Below, piece by piece: positions 33,686 to 41,718 of a DNA stretch of 64,000 nucleotides. The stretch spans positions 1 to 64,000 of the forward strand of contig DFQQ01000006.1 in NCBI GenBank assembly GCA_002377855.1, read 5' to 3'. The DNA is from Acidovorax delafieldii (lineage in GTDB: Bacteria > Pseudomonadota > Gammaproteobacteria > Burkholderiales > Burkholderiaceae_C). Made by a program: the position numbers and the translations under genes. How positions within the stretch are numbered: the first letter of the stretch is position 1; every line of letters begins with the position of its first letter. The notes below the pieces were generated by a model. The model had not been told where the DNA came from. It saw nothing but the letters and a program-made list of their open reading frames with translations, and ran no database searches.

Positions 33686-34465
33686 TTATTCGTAGCGCGG
33701 TGTGTGTTTTTCCAGAAAAGCCGCGATGCCTTCACCTGCATTGGCGTGGCGAATATTCTTGATGAAATGGTCGCGTTCACTGTCGAGGTGTTGGCTCAGC
33801 GAGTGAAGGGGGGCATCGCTGAGCAGTTCCTTGATGCTGGCCAGGGCGTTGGGCGCGCGTTGGTTCAGCCGTTCTGCCAACTGCAGCGCAGCGCCCAGGG
33901 CGTCGCCGGGGTTGCTCAGCCGGTTTACCAGGCCCAGCAAGTGCAGGCGTTCAGCGGTCACCTTCTCTCCGCACATCAGCAGCTCGGTGGCCAAGGGCCG
34001 GGGCAGGGCATGGGCAAGGCTCCAGCTGGCCCCTCCGTCCGGCGACAGAGCCACGTTGCTGTAGGCCATCAGGAACACCGCGTCGCGTGCCGCCACGACC
34101 ATGTCGCATGCCAGGGCGAGCGAGAATCCCGCGCCTGCGGCGGCGCCCTCCACCGCTGCAATGATGGGCTTGGGGTAGGTGCGTATCGTCTCGATCCACT
34201 GGTGCAGGCCGTCAATGCTTTGCGCCTGAACCTCAGGCGGTTGCTGGCGGCTGGCCTGCAGGCGTTGCAGATTGCCGCCTGAGCAGAACGTGCCACCAGC
34301 GCCGGTGATGACCACGCTGCGCACGTCGGGACTTCGCTCGGCCACGTCCAGAGCTTCGATTCCAGCCGAGTACATCGCGGGCTCGATGGCGTTGCGCAAC
34401 TCTGGGTTGCTCAGCGTCAGGATCAGCGTCTGGCCTTCGGTCGTGCTCAGCAGTTGGGCGGGCAT
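33686..34465 (-). CDS. Enoyl-CoA hydratase/isomerase family protein
   Basis: Crotonase-fold enzyme of 259 aa. Oxyanion-hole segments ITGAGGTFCSGGNLQRL and AAVEGAAAGAGFSLALACDMVVA are clear. The usual hydratase Glu pair is not obvious: the region after the second segment reads VALSPDGGASWSLAHALPR, so isomerase or hydrolase chemistry is possible. It strongly resembles proteins that databases name oxepin-CoA hydrolase, alternative type, which I recall from Burkholderiales; that would fit the phenylacetate-type dehydrogenase encoded 2 bp upstream. Tight coupling with that gene indicates a shared pathway. Confidence 0.85.
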   Translation of the reverse strand: MPAQLLSTTEGQTLILTLSNPELRNAIEPAMYSAGIEALDVAERSPDVRSVVITGAGGTFCSGGNLQRLQASRQQPPEVQAQSIDGLHQWIETIRTYPKPIIAAVEGAAAGAGFSLALACDMVVAARDAVFLMAYSNVALSPDGGASWSLAHALPRPLATELLMCGEKVTAERLHLLGLVNRLSNPGDALGAALQLAERLNQRAPNALASIKELLSDAPLHSLSQHLDSERDHFIKNIRHANAGEGIAAFLEKHTPRYE

Positions 34466-34467
34466 GG

Positions 34468-35991
34468 TCAGCTTTCTTCGACGTGGGTGAGGCTCAACCC
34501 GATGGCGCCGCGGCGGCGCAACCAGGGGCTGGGGCGGTAACGTGTGTCACCGTACACGGTCTGCATGTTGAACAGCACCTCCAAAATGTTGGTAGGGCCC
34601 CAGCGATCACCCATGGCCAGGGGCCCCAGAGGGTAGCCCAGGCCCAGGGTCACGGCCGTTTCCAGATCCTTTGGCGTGCAGATCCCCTGTTGACAGATAT
34701 CGCTGGCGATATTGACGATGGTGGCTACCACGCGCTGCGTGACGAAACCACCGCTGTCGCGGATCACGCTCACCGGCTTCCCATCGCGCGCAAAGAGAGC
34801 ATGGGCTGCGTCGCGCATATCCACGCGGGTGGCTGGGTTGGTAGCCAGCACACGGCGTTTGGTGGCTGCCTCCTCCACCAGCATGTCGATACCTATGGTG
34901 CGCGCCGGATCAAGCCGTTCGACGACCGCTACCGTTGTCACGTCAAACCCCAAGGGGGCGACCAGCGTGAGGGCCTGGGCCGAAGGGGATGCGCCCGTCT
35001 CGATGGTGGCGCCCAAATCCTTGAGCAATTGGTACAGCTCCACACGCCGGGACGCCCGGGGCGAAACCCACACGGGCGGTATGTCGGCAACCACTGGTAC
35101 GGGCGGCTCATCAGGCACCTGGGCCACACCTTCGTGGTAACTGTAAAAGCCCTCACCCACCTTCTTGCCCAGCACGCCGCCTGCCAGCCGCTGCGCGGTG
35201 ATGACGCTGGGGCGAAAGCGCGGCTCTTCGTAATACTGGTGGTAGATGGACTCCATGACGGGGTGCGACACATCCAGCGCCGTCAGGTCCATCAATTCAA
35301 ACGGGCCCAGCTTGAAGCCCACTTGGTCGCGCAGGATTCGGTCAACGGTGGCAAAGTCGGTCACGCCTTCGCTCACGATGCGCAGGGCTTCCGTACCAAA
35401 GCCCCTGCCTGCGTGGTTCACGATAAAGCCCGGCGTGTCTTGCGCCTGCACCGGGGTATGCCCCATCTCGTGCGCGTAGGCGGTGAGCGCTTGGCAAAGT
35501 GCAGGGTCTGTTTTCAGCCCGGCCACGACCTCCACCACTTTCATGAGCGGCACCGGATTGAAGAAGTGAAAGCCCGCCAGCCGCTGTGGCTGCTTCAGCG
35601 CCGCAGCGATGGCGGTCACCGAAAGCGACGACGTATTGGTTGCCCACACGGCTTGCGCAGGCAGTGTGCGCTCGAGTTCAGCAAAAAGGGCCTGTTTGAC
35701 TTCCAGGCGCTCCACCACGGCCTCAATGACCAGCTGGCAGCGCGCCAGGTCGGCCAAGGTGTTGGCTATTTGCAACTGCTGGCCCCACGCTTGCGCCTGC
35801 TCTTCAGTAATGCGGTTCTTCGCGGCCAGCTTGGCCCACTGGTCTTGCAGCGCCTGTTTGGCTTTGTCAGCGGCGCCGGCCTGCGAATCCAGCAACCAGA
35901 CCTGGCTTCCGGCCTGCGCAGCTATTTGCGCAATGCCTCGGCCCATGGCCCCGGTACCCACAATGGCGATGGTGGAAAAGTGAATTTTCAT
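34468..35991 (-). CDS. 3-hydroxyacyl-CoA dehydrogenase (PaaH-like)
   Basis: NAD-dependent dehydrogenase of 507 aa. It shows the Rossmann motif IVGTGAMGRGIAQIAAQAG, the active-site region LAGFHFFNPVPLMKVVEVV with the catalytic His, and two C-terminal 3HCDH domains; the doubled C-terminal part gives the ~500-aa length typical of PaaH of phenylacetate catabolism. It should oxidise 3-hydroxyadipyl-CoA or a similar 3-hydroxyacyl-CoA. No other paa genes are in the window. A CATAAT hexamer ends 6 nt before its ATG with no Shine-Dalgarno. The hydratase-like gene follows after 2 bp, and the FimV-like gene is divergent. Confidence 0.9.
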   Translation of the reverse strand: MKIHFSTIAIVGTGAMGRGIAQIAAQAGSQVWLLDSQAGAADKAKQALQDQWAKLAAKNRITEEQAQAWGQQLQIANTLADLARCQLVIEAVVERLEVKQALFAELERTLPAQAVWATNTSSLSVTAIAAALKQPQRLAGFHFFNPVPLMKVVEVVAGLKTDPALCQALTAYAHEMGHTPVQAQDTPGFIVNHAGRGFGTEALRIVSEGVTDFATVDRILRDQVGFKLGPFELMDLTALDVSHPVMESIYHQYYEEPRFRPSVITAQRLAGGVLGKKVGEGFYSYHEGVAQVPDEPPVPVVADIPPVWVSPRASRRVELYQLLKDLGATIETGASPSAQALTLVAPLGFDVTTVAVVERLDPARTIGIDMLVEEAATKRRVLATNPATRVDMRDAAHALFARDGKPVSVIRDSGGFVTQRVVATIVNIASDICQQGICTPKDLETAVTLGLGYPLGPLAMGDRWGPTNILEVLFNMQTVYGDTRYRPSPWLRRRGAIGLSLTHVEES

Positions 35992-35997
35992 AGCGCC

Positions 35998-36003
35998 ATT
36001 ATG
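35998..36003 (-). promoter_or_regulatory. -10-like hexamer before the PaaH-like gene
   Basis: CATAAT on the minus strand, six nucleotides before the ATG, no ribosome-binding site between. Suggests a leaderless transcript. No good -35 was seen. Confidence 0.4.
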
Positions 36004-36064
36004 GCTGTGGCCCTAGGCTGGCACTTATGTGCAAGAATGGGCCGCACCAAAAACAAAATTTATT

Positions 36065-38311
36065 GTGAAAATCCGTAACAGCATTTTTGGAGCCGGTCTT
36101 TGGGTGGTTGCCGCCGGTGCGTCAGCGCTATCCCTGGGCGCGAGCCGTGGCGCTGTGGTGCTGGGTAATTCACTGGATTTGACCTTTGATGTTCAGCCCG
36201 ACGTTGGGTCCGACGTAGCTACCTCCTGCGTTACCGCTGCTGTCAAGTCGGGCGACGTGCAGTTGAGCGAGTCCAAGGTGTTTGTCACACCCTTGCCTGA
36301 AACTGGCGGACGTTCGGGCGTGCGCGTGCAGGCAAGCACTGCAATAGATGAGCCCATCGTCCAGGTTACGTTGACCGCAGGGTGCAGCGGAAGAGTCACA
36401 CGCACTTACACTTTCCTGGCCGATCCTCCTCGAGCCGCGCCGCGCAGCATCGCTGGTCTGGGCATCGGCTCCGTTGCCCCTGGTATCAACCGCGGGCGGG
36501 CGGCTGGCCTGGCTCAGCAAGACAATGCAGCGGTAGAGCGCTCGCCGCAGGCTGCAGAGCAGGTAGTGCCCAAAGAACAGGTCGCCGCATCCGGTCCACC
36601 TTTTCGCCCCGCAGCACCGACCGCCGGCAAGGAGCCGCGTCCTGCCGCCACAGTCTCACCTTCCAAGCGCGCCCCGGTTTCGCCTGCAGTCAAAGAGCCT
36701 TCCCGGTCACGACTGGTGATGGAGCCCCTGGATACCTGGCTGGAGCTGCCGCTCACCCTGCGGGCTACGCCAGAGTTGCTGCAGGCGCCCGCACCCGAAA
36801 GCACGCTCCAGAGACAAGAGGCCGCTGCACTGTGGCGCACTTTGAACCTGGACCCACAAGCCTTGGCACAGGAACAGGCCGCACAGCGCCAATTGCAAGC
36901 CGAGGTGACGCAGTTGCGGACGCGTGCCACCCGTGACCAGGCCGCGACCGCTGAACTGCAGCGCCAAGTGCAGGAGTTGCAAGACCAACGGCTTTCTTCA
37001 TGGCTGGTGTACGCGCTGGGAACTGCACTGGTGCTGGTCCTTGCATTGTGTGCATGGTTGTGGCGTCGAACGGATCGTGCCGTGACGAAGACAACACGTT
37101 CGTGGCGCGAAGCAGTCGCGGTGAGCAGCCGCAAGGCGAGTGGACAAGACGTGGTGGACGTCGATCAGGTGGAGCAAGTGGAGCAGGTGACGGCGCCCCC
37201 TGCGGATCGGTGGGGCCGGCCCATCGCCGACCGTGCGCCTGCGCAACCGCCAGCGCCTGTGCCCGCGCCACCAGCGGCAGCGGTGGACATCTTGCTGGAG
37301 CCAAGGGAAGTGTCGCTGGAAGAGGCAGGTTTTGAGCCCCCAGCCGCTCGGGCCGCGCAGGCAGAGCCCGCGTTGCACCATATCGTCAACCCCGAGGAGC
37401 TGTTCGACATTCAGCAGCAGGCTGAATTCTTTGTGTCGGTAGGCGAGCACGACCAGGCTGTGGATGTGCTGCGTCAACACATCGCAGAACATGAAGAAAC
37501 ATCGCCCGTGGCCTACCTTGAGTTGTTGCGGCTGTACCGCACCCTGAGCCGGGCTGGTGACTTCAATGCCCTGCGGCAGCAGTTCATGCGCCACTTCAAC
37601 GCGCATGTCCCCGAGTTTTCCGCATTTGATCGCATGGGCAAGCCGCTGGACCAGTATCTGGATGCGCTGTCGGAGATCGAGGCAGAGTGGAGTTCGCCCA
37701 ACGTGCTGCATGTGCTGGAAAAACACATGTTCTACCGGGCAGGCGAGGCGCGCAAGGCACCGTTTGATCTGGCGGCCTATGATGATTTGCTGCTGTTGCT
37801 GGCAATCGCACAGACAACGCCGTCCAGTGCCCGTGGCGCTCCACCGCCGCGCAAGCGCACCACGCCCCAGCCGCAGTCTTTTGAAGCGGCGGCCGCCCAC
37901 GCCCTGAGTTCGCTGGGGCAGCTCGACATCTCCCCTGATTTTCCGTTGGACTCGCTGGCAGCTGCGCTGGAGTTTGGGTTTGAACCTCCCGCGCCGCCAG
38001 CCGCAACAGCGCAAGTACAGGCTTCCGAAGCGTCATTGCAGTTAGCGCCGGGTGCGAACATTGCGGCCACCACGTCGACGGCACATGCAACTGCGTCGGG
38101 TGAAGGAGAGGGATACACGCGGGAATCGCCGTTTACGCTGGATATCGACTTGTCAGAGCCTGTACCCATCACGATCAGCGATTTGCCCCCGGTGCCAGTC
38201 ACGCCGCCGCCGCCCCCAGGCCAACCCATCGGGTTTGGCTCGTCCAATGACCTGATGGAGCTGAGCCTGGAGTTGGAGCCAGTCAGCAAGCCGGAACAAA
38301 AAAAGCCGTAA
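36065..38311 (+). CDS. FimV-like protein without LysM domain
   Basis: Protein of about 748 aa. A signal-like N-terminus precedes a beta-rich domain matching the FimV N-terminus (LGNSLDLTFDVQPDVGSD, VRVQASTAIDEPIVQVTLTAGC). A Pro/Ala-rich linker and a coiled coil (about 260-310) lead to one membrane helix (WLVYALGTALVLVLALCAWLW). The acidic cytoplasmic part ends with the TPR-like FimV region (QQAEFFVSVGEHDQAVDVLRQ, AYLELLRLYRTL). FimV organises pole functions and type IV pili. No LysM peptidoglycan-binding motif is seen between the first domain and the helix. The start is the GTG at 36065; GTG at 36029 is also in frame. It stands alone between divergent acyl-CoA genes and convergent thiE. Confidence 0.75.
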   Translation: MKIRNSIFGAGLWVVAAGASALSLGASRGAVVLGNSLDLTFDVQPDVGSDVATSCVTAAVKSGDVQLSESKVFVTPLPETGGRSGVRVQASTAIDEPIVQVTLTAGCSGRVTRTYTFLADPPRAAPRSIAGLGIGSVAPGINRGRAAGLAQQDNAAVERSPQAAEQVVPKEQVAASGPPFRPAAPTAGKEPRPAATVSPSKRAPVSPAVKEPSRSRLVMEPLDTWLELPLTLRATPELLQAPAPESTLQRQEAAALWRTLNLDPQALAQEQAAQRQLQAEVTQLRTRATRDQAATAELQRQVQELQDQRLSSWLVYALGTALVLVLALCAWLWRRTDRAVTKTTRSWREAVAVSSRKASGQDVVDVDQVEQVEQVTAPPADRWGRPIADRAPAQPPAPVPAPPAAAVDILLEPREVSLEEAGFEPPAARAAQAEPALHHIVNPEELFDIQQQAEFFVSVGEHDQAVDVLRQHIAEHEETSPVAYLELLRLYRTLSRAGDFNALRQQFMRHFNAHVPEFSAFDRMGKPLDQYLDALSEIEAEWSSPNVLHVLEKHMFYRAGEARKAPFDLAAYDDLLLLLAIAQTTPSSARGAPPPRKRTTPQPQSFEAAAAHALSSLGQLDISPDFPLDSLAAALEFGFEPPAPPAATAQVQASEASLQLAPGANIAATTSTAHATASGEGEGYTRESPFTLDIDLSEPVPITISDLPPVPVTPPPPPGQPIGFGSSNDLMELSLELEPVSKPEQKKP

Positions 38312-38408
38312 GCCTTGCAGCCGAGCGCGCGCTCCAGAGGTGGCTCGGCTTGCCGGCATGGGGTGTGGCGTTGCTTGGCAGCCGCTTTGGTTTGACAGCG
38401 GCCCTCTC

Positions 38409-39323
38409 TCAGGGGTTCATTGCTGCCATCAGCATGGCTGCGGATTGTTCCGGATGGTCTGCGTTCACCAATGCCCGAACCACGGCGATGGATCCCACCC
38501 CGGTCGCCAATACTGGCGCAAATTGTTCCTCTCCGATGCCGCCGATAGCCACTTGCGGATAGCCTTTCATGAGGCGGGCATATGCGTGCAGGCGTCCGAG
38601 CCCTTGTGGAGCCGTTGCCATCTTTTTCAGGGTGGTCGGGAATACGGCGCCCATTGCGATATAGCTGGGGCCCACGGCGTCGGCGCGCACCATTTCTGCA
38701 TAGCCATGGGTGCTTACCCCCAGGCGCAATCTTGAACTGCGCAGCGTTTGCAGATTTTGCGGCGACAGCGCGTCCAGGTCTTCCTGGCCCAGGTGTACTC
38801 CGTAGGCGCCAGCCGCAATGGCTTCTTGCCAATGGTCGTTGATGAACAGGAGGGCGTTTGTGCCTGAGACGGCTGCCACTGCCTGGCGCACCTCTTGCGC
38901 GATAGCCGTCGGGTCTTCAGATTTGTAGCGCAGTTGCACGGTGGGCACGCCGGCGCGGGCCATGCGGCCCACCCAGGCGGCATCGGGAAGCACTGCGTAC
39001 AGCCCCAATGCTTGGGGACACGCGGGGAACGTGTGAGCACGCGGCACGCGTTGCAGACCGAAGTCGCGCGGGTCGCAAGGCCACAGGGCTGCATCAAACT
39101 GGCCAGTGCGCAAAGATTGCGCAAGCCATGCGCGGGCCAGGCACTCCGCGTCGTGAGCGATGAATCCAAGCTGGCTGCACGCTTGCAGGGCGGCCAGATA
39201 GACCGGGTCGCTTCCCGCGGGCAGGGGCGCCTGCAAAGGCTCAAAGCCAGCGAACGTTGCGGCATGCAGGCTCTGAATGGACTCGGCCATGGCGGCCGTG
39301 TGGACATCAAGCATGACTGTCAT
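38409..39323 (-). CDS. thiE: Thiamine-phosphate synthase with N-terminal extension
   Basis: Enzyme joining HMP-diphosphate and the thiazole phosphate carboxylate to thiamine phosphate. The TIM-barrel part begins near residue 125 (LGLYAVLPD) and contains VQLRYKSEDP, FINDHWQEAIAAGAYGVHLGQEDLD, GVSTHGYAEM and the phosphate-binding VAIGGIG. The protein is 304 aa, about 90-100 longer than ordinary ThiE; the extra N-terminal part is Ala/Leu-rich and unassigned. Its start overlaps the end of thiG by 17 bp, with an alternative ATG three codons in. It is the last gene of the riboswitch-controlled operon. Confidence 0.9.
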   Translation of the reverse strand: MTVMLDVHTAAMAESIQSLHAATFAGFEPLQAPLPAGSDPVYLAALQACSQLGFIAHDAECLARAWLAQSLRTGQFDAALWPCDPRDFGLQRVPRAHTFPACPQALGLYAVLPDAAWVGRMARAGVPTVQLRYKSEDPTAIAQEVRQAVAAVSGTNALLFINDHWQEAIAAGAYGVHLGQEDLDALSPQNLQTLRSSRLRLGVSTHGYAEMVRADAVGPSYIAMGAVFPTTLKKMATAPQGLGRLHAYARLMKGYPQVAIGGIGEEQFAPVLATGVGSIAVVRALVNADHPEQSAAMLMAAMNP

Positions 39324-40119
39324 GGTGCCAGAACGGGGTTCCCAGCACGGGGGTGCTGGGCTGGGCAGAGTCCTGTGCGCTCATGGCGCCGGCCTTGTAG
39401 GCCGTACGGCCTGCCTGAACCGCATCGGCAAACGCCCCCGCCATGGCTACGGGGTCTTGCGCCAATGCCACCGCCGTGTTCAGCAACACGCCGTCGTAAC
39501 CCCATTCCATGACCTGGCACGCATGCGAAGGCAGGCCCAAGCCCGCGTCTACCAAGAGCGGCACGTTCAGCCGATCACGCAATGTCTGCAAAGCGTACGG
39601 GTTCACCGGGCCCCTGCCGGTGCCAATGGGTGCTGCCCAGGGCATGACGGCTTGGCAGCCGACATCGACCAAACGTTGACACAGCACCAGGTCTTCAGTG
39701 CAGTAGGGCAAAACCTGAAAACCTTCCTTGATGAGGTGTTCAGCCGTGCTGACCAAATTGAGGGTGTCGGGCTGCAGTGTGTAGTCGTCACCAATCAACT
39801 CGAGCTTGATCCATTGGGTGCCGAACACCTCGCGCGCCATTTGAGCGGTGGTGATTGCTTCCTGGGCGCTGTGGCAACCTGCGGTATTGGGCAACACCGG
39901 CACGTTGAGCTTGCGCAGCAGTTCCCAGAAACTGGCTCCGCTCTCTGCGGGGTTGCTGCCCTGGCGGCGCAGCGATGCAGTCACCATGGCAGGCTGCGCC
40001 CGAACAGCGGCTGCTTCCAGAACGGCTGGCGATGGGTACCGTGATGTGCCCAGCAGCAAACGGCTGCTGAAGGTGTGGCCGTAGAGAACCAGGGGGTCTT
40101 GAGAGATAGGAGCGGTCAT
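39307..40119 (-). CDS. thiG: Thiazole synthase
   Basis: Enzyme of 270 aa that builds the thiazole phosphate from deoxyxylulose phosphate, dehydroglycine and ThiS thiocarboxylate. The N-terminal GTSRYPS, MVTASLRR, and the Schiff-base Lys at about 105 in WIKLELIGDD are conserved, as are the phosphate-binding PIGTGRGPVNPYAL and VDAGLGLPSHA. The ATG at 40119 is used; the frame runs further upstream through thiS in another phase. It lies 14 bp after thiS and overlaps thiE, so translation is likely coupled. Confidence 0.95.
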   Translation of the reverse strand: MTAPISQDPLVLYGHTFSSRLLLGTSRYPSPAVLEAAAVRAQPAMVTASLRRQGSNPAESGASFWELLRKLNVPVLPNTAGCHSAQEAITTAQMAREVFGTQWIKLELIGDDYTLQPDTLNLVSTAEHLIKEGFQVLPYCTEDLVLCQRLVDVGCQAVMPWAAPIGTGRGPVNPYALQTLRDRLNVPLLVDAGLGLPSHACQVMEWGYDGVLLNTAVALAQDPVAMAGAFADAVQAGRTAYKAGAMSAQDSAQPSTPVLGTPFWHHDSHA

Positions 40120-40133
40120 GGTTTGGTGGGGCG

Positions 40134-40331
40134 TCAGCCGCCCGTCACGGGAGAGATGATTTCCACACGGTCGCCCGGCTGCAGTATGTACGCGGCGTAG
40201 CGTGTGTTGGGCATAAAGCTGGTGTTGACAGCCACGGCGAAGGGCGGGCGTGCGCCCAGCGCGGCGACGGCGTCGTTCACCGTGGCGCCTTCGGGAAGCT
40301 CGTGCGGGGTGTTGTTGATGAAAATGTTCAT
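40134..40331 (-). CDS. thiS: Sulfur carrier protein ThiS
   Basis: Ubiquitin-fold carrier of 65 aa ending in the obligatory Gly-Gly, which is adenylated and thiocarboxylated to donate sulfur to thiazole synthase. The body (MNIFINNTPHELPEGATVND, GDRVEIISPVTGG) is typical. Its start overlaps the thiO stop by 4 bp. ThiF, the activating enzyme, is not in the window. Confidence 0.95.
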   Translation of the reverse strand: MNIFINNTPHELPEGATVNDAVAALGARPPFAVAVNTSFMPNTRYAAYILQPGDRVEIISPVTGG

Positions 40332-41458
40332 GCCAATGCGCTGGCTGCCTGACCCGCACGGGCGGGGTGCCCCAGCAGTTCAAGCCGCAGATCAAAACGT
40401 TTTGAAAGCTGCGATTGTCCTGTGTTCAGAATCTCCATGGTGACGTCCAGCATCGCCGGCGAAATCATGAACCCGTGCCGATACATGCCGTTGACCTCCA
40501 GCACCCGCGGCAGTGGCTGGCGAATGGCGGGGAGGTTGTCGGGCAAGGTCGGCCGGCACTGGGTGCGAATTTCCAGAATGCGTGCCTCGGCAAAGCCAGG
40601 GTGCACGGCGTAGGCGGCGCTGAGAAGTTCCAGCGTCGAGCGTACGCTGGCGGGCGACAGATCATCTGACTCGATCTCTGTTGCACCGATCACAAACACA
40701 TGGTCTTGCTTGGGTGCGAGATAGATAGGGTAGCGCGGATGCACCAACCGGGTGGGGCGCTGGAGTGTGACGTCGGGGGCGTGCAGACGCACCACTTCGC
40801 CGCGCACGCCGCGCAAGGTCTTCCAGTCTTGCCGTGCACCCAGGCCTCGGCAGTCGAGCAGCCAGTCAGGCTGCCCTGGCGTGCCCGGGGCAAAAGCTTC
40901 AGGCGCGCTGGGGGTGTTCCAGTGCATGTGCACGCCCAGTCGGGTCATCTCTGCCAGCAGCGCAGCCAGCAGTTGCCGGTTGTCCAGCTGTCCCTCGCCA
41001 GGCAAATACAACCCTTGGTTGAATCGCGCAGCCAGCGTGGGCTCGGCCTGGGCCATAGCGGTGCTGTCCAGCTTTTGCAGGGCAGGCAATTCAGGGGTGG
41101 TCCGTTGGTTGGCTTCCAGTACGCGCGTAAAGCGCTGTGCCTCTGCAGCGTCTTGACGGTGCCAAACAATCAGGGTGCCTGCCTGTTGGAAGAAAACGGG
41201 CTCTTGCAGGGCCCCAATGATCTGTTGCCAACGCGGCAAGGCGTAGTGGCCCATGCGCACCACGCCAGGCTCTGTGATGGCAGACTCGGCCAAAGGCGCC
41301 AGCATGGCAGCGGCCACGGTGGCTGCCGACTGCTCCGCCTCGGGGCTGCCTGCGTCGTAAATCTCAACCCGGTGGCCCTGGCGTGCCAGTTCGACAGCGA
41401 GCAGCCGGCCCATGAGGCCAGCGCCCAAAATTGCGAAGGAAGAAGGTGGAAGTGACAT
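40328..41458 (-). CDS. thiO: Glycine oxidase
   Basis: FAD oxidase of 376 aa that converts glycine to dehydroglycine for thiazole synthesis under aerobic conditions. It shows the dinucleotide motif ILGAGLMGRLLAVELARQGH, TVAAAMLAPLAE, and the C-terminal NGMYRHGFMISPAMLDV flavin segment. Having ThiO rather than ThiH fits an aerobic organism. The ATG at 41458 is the first gene start after the TPP riboswitch, 69 bp downstream of its 3' end. thiS, thiG and thiE follow without gaps. Confidence 0.92.
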   Translation of the reverse strand: MSLPPSSFAILGAGLMGRLLAVELARQGHRVEIYDAGSPEAEQSAATVAAAMLAPLAESAITEPGVVRMGHYALPRWQQIIGALQEPVFFQQAGTLIVWHRQDAAEAQRFTRVLEANQRTTPELPALQKLDSTAMAQAEPTLAARFNQGLYLPGEGQLDNRQLLAALLAEMTRLGVHMHWNTPSAPEAFAPGTPGQPDWLLDCRGLGARQDWKTLRGVRGEVVRLHAPDVTLQRPTRLVHPRYPIYLAPKQDHVFVIGATEIESDDLSPASVRSTLELLSAAYAVHPGFAEARILEIRTQCRPTLPDNLPAIRQPLPRVLEVNGMYRHGFMISPAMLDVTMEILNTGQSQLSKRFDLRLELLGHPARAGQAASALA

Positions 41459-41527
41459 AGGGTCCGTCTGGCGTCCGTCTGTAGAAAAGCAACAGTGGAC
41501 AAAACGGAGGGCGCAGCGCCGTTGGTG

Positions 41528-41645
41528 GAAACTCCCCACGCCAGCATGACCTGGATCGGGTAGCGGGGCGCTGTGCAGCGTGGCTGCGGGCCCCAGGGTA
41601 TTTCTCAGTCACACACCGCAGTTGGCGGCAGGACACCCCTGTTTC
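41528..41645 (-). promoter_or_regulatory. TPP riboswitch (THI element) of the thiOSGE operon
   Basis: On the minus strand the element has P1 arms GAAAC (41641-41645) and GTTTC (41528-41532), AGGGGTGTCC, the signature CTGAGAAATACCC (41608-41596), and the pyrophosphate-side segment CCGATCCAGGTCATGCTGGC ending in GTGGGGA. All conserved THI-box parts are recognisable. Thiamine diphosphate binding should shut down thiO and the downstream genes. A TGTAAT -10 with TG extension (41660-41665) would start the transcript about 8 nt before P1. Confidence 0.92.
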
Positions 41646-41705
41646 GTCCGGAAAAAACAATTACAGCACATCCTCTTTTATGGCGGCTTGACCTGGCGCA
41701 TAGGC

Positions 41706-41711
41706 CATAAT
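41706..41711 (+). promoter_or_regulatory. -10-like hexamer before thiD
   Basis: CATAAT ends 7 nt before the thiD ATG with only TTTTGCC-type sequence between, so the message would be leaderless. A TTGACC lies only 12 bp upstream, too close for a standard -35. Confidence 0.4.
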
Positions 41712-41718
41712 TTTTGCC

